DNA from: Unio delphinus | Taxonomy: Eukaryota; Mollusca; Bivalvia; Unionida; Unionidae | Length of the DNA stretch: 64,000 nt | Direction of reading: 5' to 3' | Assembly: GCA_029339505.1 (NCBI GenBank) | Contig: JAQISU010001235.1 | Location: 32,587,315-32,651,314 of the forward strand | Part shown: positions 1 through 12,300 of the stretch, piece by piece | How positions within the stretch are numbered: the first letter of the stretch is position 1 | Layout: each line of letters opens with the position of its first letter | The notes under the pieces: model-generated | Told to the model about the DNA's origin: nothing | The model's input: the letters and a program-made list of their open reading frames with translations, nothing else | Databases searched by the model: none | Made by a program: the position numbers and the translations under genes

Positions 1-110
1 ACAAATTTTGTTTTAGACTGAACTTAAAGATACCACAGTATCTTACATTTTGATTTGTGAGAAAACATTTTCAATTTAAGGGACCAACTGTTAAAAAACT
101 CCCACCTCAC

Positions 111-305
111 CTTTGCTAACTGTATAAAGTCTGGATAGAGTCGGAAGGTAAGAAGAGGTTCTGGCAGTTGTCGCAGATACAGCTTCAATACATTTGATAT
201 CACATTGGGGTTTTCGTCCTGCAGATCAACAGAGTTTGGATCATTCTCAAACTTCTGACATAGACTCTCTACTCTACTCTTCACTCCAGATACTCTGTAA
301 ATACC
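111..305 (-). CDS. F-BAR/RhoGAP gene, exon 18 (RhoGAP catalytic)
   Basis: 65 codons, phase 0/0. It begins GIYRVSG (catalytic arginine finger), then SRVESLCQKFEN, DLQDENPNVISNVLKLYLRQ and LPEPLLTF. The donor is GTGAGG. The remaining RhoGAP helices and the C-terminus lie beyond the left edge. Confidence 0.96.
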
Positions 306-3300
306 CTGTAGGAAAAGTTAATAATTTTCATTATCAACAAAAGATGAAGTACATTTCTTGAGCATTTCATTAACAAAATATGTTTTAGCATGAGCAAAAA
401 AAAATTGCCCATCTCAAACACAAATATTAACCATTAAACTAACTGTACTTTTATGTTAATCAAGCAATGTAATTAAATCTGTGCCTTCAAGTTCTTTTTT
501 TTTGTGCTTCCTGCAAAGCACTGTCAAGACATATCATTTTTCCAAAAGAGCAGTTACAAGCATAGATATCTACATTCAATTTTCTTGTTAAACTCCATCA
601 TCTCTACCATGGTTGCATATATGACATGAAATTTAATGTTGTTGGCATAGTGATCTTCATTCAGTTTTTGGACACGGGATGAATTTTCATGTTGTTGGCA
701 TATGGTCAACATTCAGTATTTGCATGTAGAATTATTATAACTTTGTGGGTGCATTCAACTTAGTGTTTTACTCACCATGGGTCAAAGTACAGTGACCTAT
801 TCTTCATACATTTCTCTCACACTGGCAGGTAGTCATGAAACCTAGTGGTTGCTATTATCAGATACAATACTACTCACAATAGCAAAACCAGGTTACAGTA
901 GCCTAATTTTCATGCTCCTGCCATTACATTAAGTTTCTGCATTGATATCCATTCTGTCACAATAAAACATGATGGGTGTATTCCTCATGTGGGCACTAAA
1001 TTACAAGCAAATTGTGTCAATGTGACAACATTTTATAGTCCAATCATAGAATTAGGTTTCAGCATTTAGCTCCATATTTCTGAAATTGTTGCTTGAGGCC
1101 ATGAATGCTGCAAAAAGACATCCATGTTAGAACTAATATCCACATTTACGAAAAGTAAGTCAAAGTTACCAAAGTTCTAGGATTACGTAAATAATTTCCT
1201 TTTGTTTCAGAACCAGCACCTCATAGCAAGTCTCGACTCTAATTTTCATTTTGTGTTGGTTCATTACAGCTCATACCCCAAATGAACTGCTGATCCAGCA
1301 TAACTTCATATATTGCAATATATACGGTAATAATTTGAAGCTATCGGAAATGCCCAGTAGCATGAACTGATGCTGAATAATCTGACTGCATCACTGAAAT
1401 GGATACAAAATTGATTGCACCACTGAAATGGATAACAAATTGACTGCACAACTGAAATGGATAACAAATTGTCTGCACCACTGAAATGGATAACAAATTG
1501 TCTGCATCACTAAAATGGATAACAAATTGTCTGCATCACTGAAATGGATGTGAAATTGACTGCCCAACTGTTAATTTATGCAAATGAGATCTACCAGTAT
1601 AATGTCCCATGTCCATTAACGTTTAACACAACTGCAAGAATAATATTTAAACCTGCATTCTCTGCAATGGTGAAGAGAAAAGATTATGTAAATTTCTGTA
1701 TCATATAAATGATAGTATCTTGGTATCACAATTTTGGAATAAAATCAACATCTAAAACCACAGAGCTTTAGACCCAGAATCTAAAAGTTTGTTGGGTGGG
1801 TGGTGTTTACCTAAAATGCAAGTCATCCACAAACACTGGTAAAGGTACATGATCAAAAAATTAAATTATTGCACATAAACCATTTTCTTCCTTCAGTTAG
1901 TAACCATGACCTTTGACATCAAAACTGAAAGACTTGTTCCTTACCCCAAGTGCAAGCCATTCACAAAGACTTTTATAACAGAAGGAATTTTATTGTGTGA
2001 AATCATTTTTCTTCTTTCAGTGACCTTGAACTCTTGACACCTATATTAATATGGTTCCACCTTATCTCATGTGCAGGGAAGCTGCAATATGTCATCTGGT
2101 AGTGTCAGACTCACAAAGCAATTGGCACGAGTTTATCAGGGTCAGCTGCCTAGGTGTGTCCTTGGGAAAGGCACTTAGCTCCAATTTCCATAGCATGATG
2201 TAGCCAACTACTGTTGAAAGTGCCATTAATACCAACCATAAAAAACAATTAACCCTTCAAGAAAGTCTGGTAATGCAGAAAGTGCAGAACTCCTATTATT
2301 GAGCAGAAATCAAAATGGTAATAGACATACCAACAGCAACATACACCACCTTATGGTGTGTGTGTATAAAAAATACTTTGTTAAAACTTTGATAATATTA
2401 ATCAAGAATTTCATTTGCAACCTTACTATTCATTAGTAATATTCAACTCAGATATTTTAATGAACTTTCTAAATCACAAACTACACTAACTTGGAAGACA
2501 CTTAGAAACATGGAAGTCACAACAAAAAGTTCACAGGTAGGCTAAATGAGTCAACTTCTATTTTCTTCCATTTTATTTACCCATGACATAGAAAGCCAAC
2601 ACGAATTTAATTTCTTAATTTTCTTTATATCTATAAGCGCTAAATTGAAAATGCATACTTTCTAATTGATACAAAAAAAGTTATCCTATTATTTAAATGA
2701 TCAGTGATAACTGAAAGAAATAAAACTAAGGAATTCAAACTAACCTTTAGACATATGCCTCTTCGCTCAACTTCTTTCAGGCACTTTGTGATGATTGGTG
2801 GGACAGCCATGTGAAACTGTTCCACTTGCTCCTGAAAGTCCACACCAAATGTTGTATTTCTCCTCTTTCCTTGATGCTGTGAATGAATTGCAGAAAGTGA
2901 AAGTTTCACTATTTTATTTACTTTCATTGTACAAAAAAAGTTCTATCAAGCACTCTTAAAATCTCTGATATTGGTGTAGGTATTTATGTGGAGGTAACTA
3001 TAGTTGTGACTACTTAACCATGAGGACTCTACACTCAGCTAGCCAGGACCATTCTAAAGAAAATTAATAATGAATAAATAAACATGTGATACAAACATTA
3101 TCAGACTGGATATAAGAAACTTGCCTGTCTTGATATTAAACTCCAACTAGCTCAGCTGGTAGTGTCTGGCATGTAATACAAGGGTCATGGGTTTAATAAC
3201 CACCCAGGTCAGCTGCACTGGTGTGACTTTAGTTCTCATTTTCTCTGTATGTCATAGTCAACAAGTGCCATGAAAATACAAACCAATGTACTAAATTTGG

Positions 3301-6300
3301 TACAAATCCCCTGAATCTTCCAAGTGATGGACAGTAAAACAATCATTACAGAACAAACAGATGGACATGGGAAATATTACAGGCCTCCTTCATAAAATAT
3401 GGTGGAGGCAAACAAAGTTATTCACTTTTGATACACTTGAAATTGTGTACTGAGATCATAACTTAATTTACTTGGTGATCAAGAAATAGACAATGATATT
3501 AGACTCCTAGTCTACCTTTAAAATCCCCTGAACATCGGGATCAAATGTTCCTGGAACAGCCAAAAGCTGTTTCACATCACTGGAAATATCTGAATCTAAA
3601 TCATCCACTGATCCAGATGTCAATTTCTTTCGTCCTGCAATGAATGGACTATTACTAGGTGAAGAATCCAGGGACTTGCTGCTCCCACTAGCACTGTCTG
3701 TTTCATTTCCCACTAAACTCCAGGCCGGTGTACGGTATTTATCTGAAGGTAAATCAGAGAATGATATAGGTTACTTTTCTTTTAGAATTCCAAAATTAAT
3801 TTTTGAAGTACAATGATTATTGCTTTGTGCTACATGTTGCAAATTTGCTTTTACAAAGATCACAACATAGTAACATGAATGCATGCACAAAACTTTTTTA
3901 GAAATTCATGGTTAAAAAACAGCTGCAAGAAAGTTTTGGATTAAACCAGAATAAGAAATCATCAGTGCAATGTTAAAATATGAGGTATCCTCCATTCAAT
4001 TTTTTTTTTAGTAGTAGACAAACTGATTAAGAACATACAGCTGAAATTTAGGTATGAGATGTCCAACTTGTCTTATCTCATGATCTCTAATGTTTTTGCT
4101 ATCCCATGATCTGTCTACCATTTTAACAACAATTACTTATCTACTATTTATGTTCGTCTATGTCCATGCTATCTGTATTCTTGACCTATTGTATATATTC
4201 TTCATCATACTATAAAACTAAACACTAGTATTTAAACTTTTGTTCAAATAAAGCCAACACCAAGGTAAAAACTGCATATTAATTTATCTACTGAAATGAC
4301 TATGACTATTACCTTTCTGTTGGGAGATGGGAGGTGATCCCTCACGAGAACCTGAAGGGTCAGATATATTAGAATCCCCACTGACTTTTCTCCCATCTAT
4401 TTCTCTGAAATTACACAGTAAATATGTTCAGATTCTAAAAAACAATATACCCAAGTAGGGCTGATGTATCTTACCTAGCTGACATCTTCCAAATGCAAGA
4501 AAAGCTAAAATTCTAGGTCAGAAGGATGCTTTGTGCTGAAATTTCATCCAATGATGTTGATTGGGTATGTTAAAAAAACAAGTGTTGTGGTTTTGTGGGA
4601 TTTAATGCCATTTTTCATTACAAGATGGGCTATACATGGTAGCCACTATACCTGGTAAAGGAAGAACCCAGCACCACTGACCCACAGGACCTAATAGCAA
4701 GCTTTTTCACATACCTAAGTTAGTCAAACTGAGAATCAAACTTACATGGGCTGAGGCAAGATGTGTGAATGATCTGTAAAAGTGAGTGCATTGACCAATC
4801 AGCCACCCTGAGTACGAATATTTCATAACTTCACAATTTCTTATATTTGCAACACCATAATTTATCAAATACTAAGTGGTGCCCATGGCTTTATACTTTT
4901 TATAAATGTTTTGTCAATAATATTTTCAGAACTCATTTTAATTTGTCTACAGTATATTAGTTTTTTCCTACCCTCAGTCATGACTTGGCATCATTTGTAC
5001 AAATGAAGAGAGCCTGCATTCCTCCTGTCAAATTTGATCTAATTCAGTTAAACATTTTTGGAAGAAATCTGTTATGTTGGCTATATCTCATGCTTTACAG
5101 CAAAGCAACCCATGTGGATTATTTAGTAGTGGGGTGATCGGAGTAAAGTGCCTTACCCAAGGACCCACCATAGTATCTGATCCAGTCTGGTCCAATGGTA
5201 GTTTTCAAACCTGCAGATTCAGCTCTTCAATGATACCAAATAATCTGGAAGTTTTAGCTATACTACAAAATACAGCAGGGAAAAAACTAATTTTTTGGAC
5301 CTTATTTTCCCCACCTTGTGTTCAAAATCTGATTTTGTGTCCAGATTTTAGACTTTTGGGCCTCAGATCTAAGGCAGACTGGTCTAAACTGCACACAGAC
5401 AGGCGAACCTCTGCAAAAAGTAGGATAAGGTAGGCATTTTTAATAAAGAATGGTCTCCATACAAAGAAAACGATGGGTCTGTTAAGAACAGAAAAAAAAA
5501 AAGAAAAAAAACCCTCCAACTTTTCTCCTTTTGCTCATGTGCGAGCAAAATAAATAATTAAAAACAATGTTTTAACAAAACTAGGCATTAGGCTAATGGG
5601 AATCTAGGATGTATTTCAGAAATAGCCTCCAAAATGTGTTTTCTACTTGCATTTCATGCAAAAACAGCAAAAACCTCTAGCGATGACTTTACAAGGCATG
5701 AGGTAGTAGCCTACTTCCAAGGTCTGTAGTATCAAGGTCATGCATGCTACAATAAAGTGGGTGGTATTATAGAAAGGTAGACAGATTAGACAGATGTAGC
5801 TTTACAACGATAGCAAATAATCTGGACATTTTAATTGCACTACAATATACAGAGGGAAAAACCTAAGTTTTTAAACCCGTTTTCTTGTCCACACAAAATT
5901 CACCCATGGTCGGAATCCAAATTTGTGTCCAGATTTTAGACTTTATGGTCTCATAACTACGGCAGACTGGTCTGAAGCGCACACAGACAGGTGAACCTGT
6001 GCAAAAAAGTAGGATAAGGTGGACATGTTGAATAAAGAATCTTCTCCATATGAAAATTATGGGTCCGTAAAGCAAAAAATCCCACATAAAAACCAGAAAC
6101 AAGTCCAATTTTGTACCTTATGCTTATGCACCAGCAAACTAACCAATGAAAAACATTTTCTTTAGCACAACTAGCCATTTCTCTAAGGAAATATTTCCTG
6201 GAAGTTGATGTATCAGGATTTATTCAGAAATAGTCCCCAAAACATGTTTACTACTCGTATTTAATGCGAAAACAGCAAAAACCTCCAGGGGTAATGCATT

Positions 6301-9300
6301 GAAGGTCTTCAAGTCAGAATACACTGTCATTTGGTAAATTCTACTATTTAGTGTTGGAGAAAAAGTCCATTAAACCATTTTTTATTTTCAATAACTGTCT
6401 TGTTTATTTTCAGTAAGAGCAGTCATATTTGAAATCAGATAGCCTTCCTGTAATGCTGTACCGATTAATTGTCCATACTCATAATTGGGCCGATTATTAG
6501 AACAATCAGTATAATTGGTATCAGCAGATATAATCGGTGCCGATGTAAAAAATAAATAAAAAATAACAAAATCCAAAATATACATTCAATCATAACATTA
6601 ATCTTGACATAGCTTTGAATTTTAAATCAGAATTAAATACAGTCCTACCCATTTATATTGACATCACTTATATCAGCAAGCCGTCTATGTCGACAAAAAA
6701 CAAAGTCCCAGGCCCTTGGTCTACTATTACTACCAAATTGCCATGCTTAGGTCGATGTCGAGATAAAAGATAAACCTACATGTCGACAGAAGCCCTTGGT
6801 CCCAGCTTGAACAAATCCTTTGTTTTCTAATCATTCATGTCCACAAGCTGCCAGTTCCAACCCATACTTTGTTCAACAATTAGTTGATCTTGCCGCCAGG
6901 CTTTAGTGTCATGGTTGGATAAAAAAACAAAACCACCACCCTAGACTTTTGTTTGGGCCTACAAAGCTGTGAAGCTACAAAGTGAAATCTTATCATTTCT
7001 AGCATTTTCCAAAGAATGCAGAGAGGTATAGCCAGGATTTTAAAACTAGGAGTTCAAGAGACCACCAGTAAACGTTGCAGTCCCCTACTAGAAGCAAATT
7101 GGGCATACCTGAAATGGCTATATTTCCAGACGATTAGAAACAGTTGTTGCCATCGAGTTTAATTTTCAAACTTCTTTACAGCACTGACAAGTAGCCCTTA
7201 TTTGTCCGTTTGAGAGTGAATTGTCATGTCAAGATAAGGTCTTATTCCAAGCACTAAGTTAGGCATCATACATAGTGTTCCACGTAAAATGTCAGTTCTA
7301 GCAACTTCTAACACTCTGTTGAATTTCAGATGTACTCTTATAATGACAACTTGTACATATGTGGGTCTCAGCCACTGAATTTTCTGATTGTTAACAGCTA
7401 AAATAGTCAACTGATCAACACATTTTCCCACTCAAAAGGTGGTTGAAGCAGGACTAGCAAGCCCTTAAATTTACCGTGCAGCAAATTGATGCATACTGAG
7501 AACTCCTGTATACGTTATTATCTGAATGTCAGATATAAAAAAGCTTCCAAATATGCGTGATTATGCTTTTTCGAGACCTTTGAAAGTGATCGGTGATTAA
7601 AACAAGTTTATTTTGCTGTGAAAGTTTCGTTTTTAACTTTATTTACATTTACGATGGCTACCATCAGCAAGTGTAAAACGCAAATTAAATTTACAGTCTC
7701 TGGAAACTAAATATCTGGCTGTTAAGGAAATTGAGAGCTGAACATCTCGCAAAGAGGTCTGTGAAATTTTTTTCGCTTAAAAATAACACCCGTTCAGGAA
7801 GGATGAAAACTGCTAAGTCTATAAAGAAAGACTACGTTGAAGGTAACTGTGCTCCACAAAGAAAGAAGCAAAAGACTGCAACATTTGAAGACATGGAGGA
7901 AGCCAACAAAATGGTTCAATGAAACATTTGCAAAAAAAATTAGTGTGGAAAACTTCACTGCAACAAGTGGTTGGTTCAGTCGCTTTAATGTTCGTCATAT
8001 CATCCGATACAAAAGTATTTGTGGAGAATACATGTACTTTTGACAGCTTTTCATTTCCATATGAATAGCACCATCCCCTTGTTACCCTCAATAAGATGGG
8101 AAGAGATTGACCAAAATCAAGGCCAATTTAAGTACATGTACATAAAGCATGTAAATAACAACCATCCAACTATGTGCTAATGCCGACATTGAACATCGTA
8201 CTGTTTTTCGTATCAGGATGTGATTGGTGCAATATTTTATTGTGGATTTTATTGCACAAAGGTAACCAGAATATAATTTGTCAATATACAAGTGTATTTC
8301 ACACTGATTCTCTCATGTACTCAAAATTTCCATTTTTTTTCTCAAAGTGTAAATGCTATTCACTGACGATGGGTCACTCTTTGCAGACAAATATTAACTT
8401 TTCTCTTTTAAATCATGATAGTACTTTATAACAGTTTAATTACTGTCTGGACACCGTAATTTATTTTTTTAACTTGCCTATGTCTTAGGACACAGAAAAA
8501 ATTATTGTTTCATGTCCCAAGATTTACATCAGTTACAGTAGTTAACAAAAAGACTTAACAACGGTAAAGATTTATACATTGGTCCGCGGATAAGCCGACT
8601 GCCCCGCCCCCCCACTTTTCCAGGCCTTCATTTTTTCCTAAATTATTCAGCTTATACGTGAGTATATACTGTGATAATGGAATAATTGGTCTCATAATCG
8701 GTATCGGCAATTTTAATAATCGGCTCTATGCAGTATTGGCATAATTGGAAAAAGTGACATCGGTACAGCTCTATCTTCCTGCCATGACACATTTTGTCAA
8801 ATTCAATCAAATAATGTCCAGCATTTTTTGAGATGGTTTTTTACTATATTTAGTAATGGCAGCTGTATTTGACAATGGATCTGCCTTTCATGCATTGTAT
8901 CAAAATCTGCTCAAAAATGGTTTGTGAGAAATTTCAATATCAACTGTAGACTGAAGCATAGCTGTGAACAACGCAATACACATGTAAATCTGATACTATT
9001 ATTCATGCAATCTGCTGCAGATTCAATAATGGTGATATCTGCATTGCAAAATGCTGCTTTACTGCCACTTCTATCCTTGAATAGAAATGTGTGATTGGCT
9101 TCATTGTAAAACTTAACACTGTAGTAACTAATCCAGGAATCTAAACTCACTTAAATAGTTATGTGGTTAAACTTTCAAAAGACAATCATTGATTTTAAAG
9201 AAGTTGGTATGTGGGTTTGTAGAATTTGTTAATCCTATTGGAGATTTTTCAAATTCAAGGATAAAACATGGTTAAAAGCAACACAGCTTTGAGAGTGGAC

Positions 9301-12300
9301 TACAGATAATATTAACTTTCGAGTGAGTGGTGAGTATAAGGTGAAGTTGTTTAAAGTGGCTACATACACAATGGTGAGAATATTGCTTTATATCTATGTT
9401 ATTTTCATGTACTGTGGCTGAAATTACTTTGGATATTGTACTTTAGAAAACTGTACATGATCTAAGCACACAGCTAACCAAAATATGCTAAACAATTCAG
9501 CCTGAATGGGTCTCTAGCACATTATCTTTCTATCTTTAGAATAGGGAAAATAAATTTTGCTAGACTAGACAATACCAGTTTCTAAAAATGCAATGAATGA
9601 GTTACCAAACAGTCAATACCAGTTCTAAAAATGCAATGAATGAGTTACCAAACAGTCAATACCAGTTCTAAAAATGCAATGAATGAGTTACCAAACAGTC
9701 AATACCAGTTCTAAAAATGCAATGAATGAGTTACCAAACAGTCAATACCAGTTCTAAAAATGCAATGAATGAGTTACCAAACAGTCAATACCAGTTCTAA
9801 AAATGCAATGAATGAGTTACCAAACGGTCAATACCAGTTCTAAAAATGCAATGAATGAGTTAACAAACAGTCAATACCAGTTCTAAAAATGCAGTGAATG
9901 AGTTACCAAACGGTCAATACCAGTTCTAAAAATGCAATGAATGAGTTACCAAACAGTCAATACCAGTTCTAAAAATGCAATGAATGAGTTACCAAACAGT
10001 CAATACCAGTTCTAAAAATGCAATGAATGAGTTACCAAACAGTCAATACCAGTTCTAAAAATGCAATGAATGAGTTACCAAACAGTCAATACCAGTTCTA
10101 AAAATGCAGTGAATGAGTTCAAACAGTCAAACCCACTTATCTCAATTATGCTGGGGGTGTAACAAAATCGTCAACATAACAGAGTCCCAAAGACATCTGG
10201 GTTTAGTTGACAAATCTACTGCAGAACAATGATTATGTATCTAAAGTACAAAAACTGAGGAGTTTTTGTATCTAAACACAAGTGGCAATTCTAATGCAGA
10301 ATAAAAAATAATAGGTCAGTCATTCCTAGTTGCAGAAAAAAGATGATTGGAGGTCTTTTAAATGCGATTAAATTAACAAAGTCGCACATTTTTACAACAT
10401 TTAAGTTACTGCAACAATATCAGTGGTTTAAAGTTTTTATTTTCCTGTGAATAGCCTCATCCCTTTGGTAGCAGCAAGAAAATAATTTTCTCATGCTACC
10501 TAAAATCCAGATCTATTTAAGTACATAAACATATAGTACTATACTTTTTACCTAAAATCCAGATCTATTTAAGTACATAAACATATAGTACTATACTTTT
10601 TACCTAAAATCCAGATCTATTTAAGTACATAAACATATAGTACTATACTTTTTACCTAAAATCCAGATCTATTTAAGTACATAAACATATAGTACTATAC
10701 TTTTTACCTAAAATCCAGATCTATTTAAGTACATAAACATATAGTACTATACTTTTTACCTAAAATCCAGATCTATTTAAGTACATAAACATATAGTACT
10801 ATACTTTTTCTTGAAAAGTATTTTCTTTCGCTAGTGTCAAATTGTGACTAGCAGAAAAATGTAACCGACCAATATTGCGTGTGAAAATCAGTCATTTTTA
10901 ATGATTGTCAGAGGCTTCTTTACGCCATTTTTTACTGGTAAAATCTTCCTCTGTGCTGGAAAAGACGAGGCTGTTGGTATTAATGTAGTGACAAACTGTC
11001 TTTAATGATAACCGCCTCAACACATAATTCCGTAAGAAGTCAACTTATTCTATTCATGCAATTGTAGTCCCATATCCCTCCTTACTATGATCAGTGACAG
11101 TTGGTAAAAACACAGCATCAGTAGGAGAGTCGGCTAATCTCTTTGATGGATGGCAAAACTTTGATATTCAAGATGAAAACAATATGAAAGCACTCTTCTT
11201 ACTGGTGATTTTTTTATATTCTTGTTTTTAAAAAAATTAATTACCTTATGTTTGGTTTTGAATTGTGCGGGTTTCTATTTATCTATTATTGTGAGCAACG
11301 TGATCAAGCCATCCTGACACTTGTTCCAAGTATGAAGTATGGAAACACTTACTGAATTCAAAAATAAATTCATTAAATTTCCTTACTTTCAAGTATTGTT
11401 TTAAACGAATATTTCTACACTCTATGCAAGTGATAAACCATGCATTGATGAGATTGGTTGATTAGCTATTGTACCGGTAAAATTTGGTTTTGTACAGACT
11501 TTTTTCTATCCTTGCCTGTAGGAGGTACAAGTAGTAGTGGAAACACAGGTTAATTTCTTGTAAAATTTCTCTGAGATAAACATTAAAAGTTGCATTTTGT
11601 TGATTTAATCGGGTCCACATGTTACTCTGAATTAAAACTTATGACCGATATAACATGTCTATCAATTTAACAGGGGTCAAGATGACCAGGAAAAATTAGC
11701 ATTACAAAGAAAGAATTTTTTGGGACCAGACAGACCAAAACGCTCAACATACACTGCTTCTCAAGATAACCTCGGTTGAGAAAAGTGGGTTTGACTGCAT
11801 CAAAAATGTGAAAAAAAGTTATCAGTAATTTTTTATAATTTACCTCTAAAGTTTAGGAAGTGAAAATAACCAAGCAGAGCCATTATTTATTATTTAATCT
11901 TATCATCATGCATAATGTTCTCAAAAAAATGGTACACTAACACTTAAATAATGCATGAAAATAAGCTAACTATACTAATTATTGTGTGGTGTTCCACAGG
12001 GGTCTATTCTCGGACCTGTACTCTTCATTCTATACATTAAGATGCTATCAAGTGTCAAAGATCATCATCCAGTGTCTCACCAAATGTACGCTGATGACAC
12101 CCAAATGTACAAATCTAGACACTCAAATGAAGTTGATGCTACCATCCAAGGTGTAGAGAGGTGCATTTCTGATGTGAAATCATGGATGATATGTAACAAT
12201 CTGCAGATGAATGATGATAAAACTGAAGCCATTCTGATCACAACACAAAGACTTTCTTCTCATTCACATCCTTTACCTCAAAAAATAAATATCAGCATCA

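Larger units (their letters stand above)
306..2744 (-). other. intron between RhoGAP exons 17 and 18
   Basis: No coding signal was seen on either strand. Contents are a 29-bp minisatellite (1384-1570) and a degraded SINE-like stretch (2090-2245). The rest is AT-rich unique-looking sequence. Confidence 0.7.
6451..8773. mobile_element. hAT-like element, interrupted by a Tigger insertion
   Basis: The ends are TAATGCTGTACCGAT on the left and, read inward from the right, TAGAGCTGTACCGAT (13 of 15 alike). They are flanked by CCTTCCTG (6443-6450) and TCTTCCTG (8774-8781), an 8-bp duplication with one mismatch, as expected for hAT. The subterminal regions are rich in CCGATTATT/AATCGG blocks. The interior 6622-8500 is a different element, so this is a nested insertion. 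Confidence 0.75.

Noticed and set aside
5074..5433. 119-codon plus-strand open frame
   Set aside because: It overlaps a duplicated non-coding repeat whose second copy does not keep the frame.
9570..10809. CRISPR-like arrays
   Set aside because: The units are uniform tandem repeats with no unique spacers, and the genome is clearly eukaryotic.
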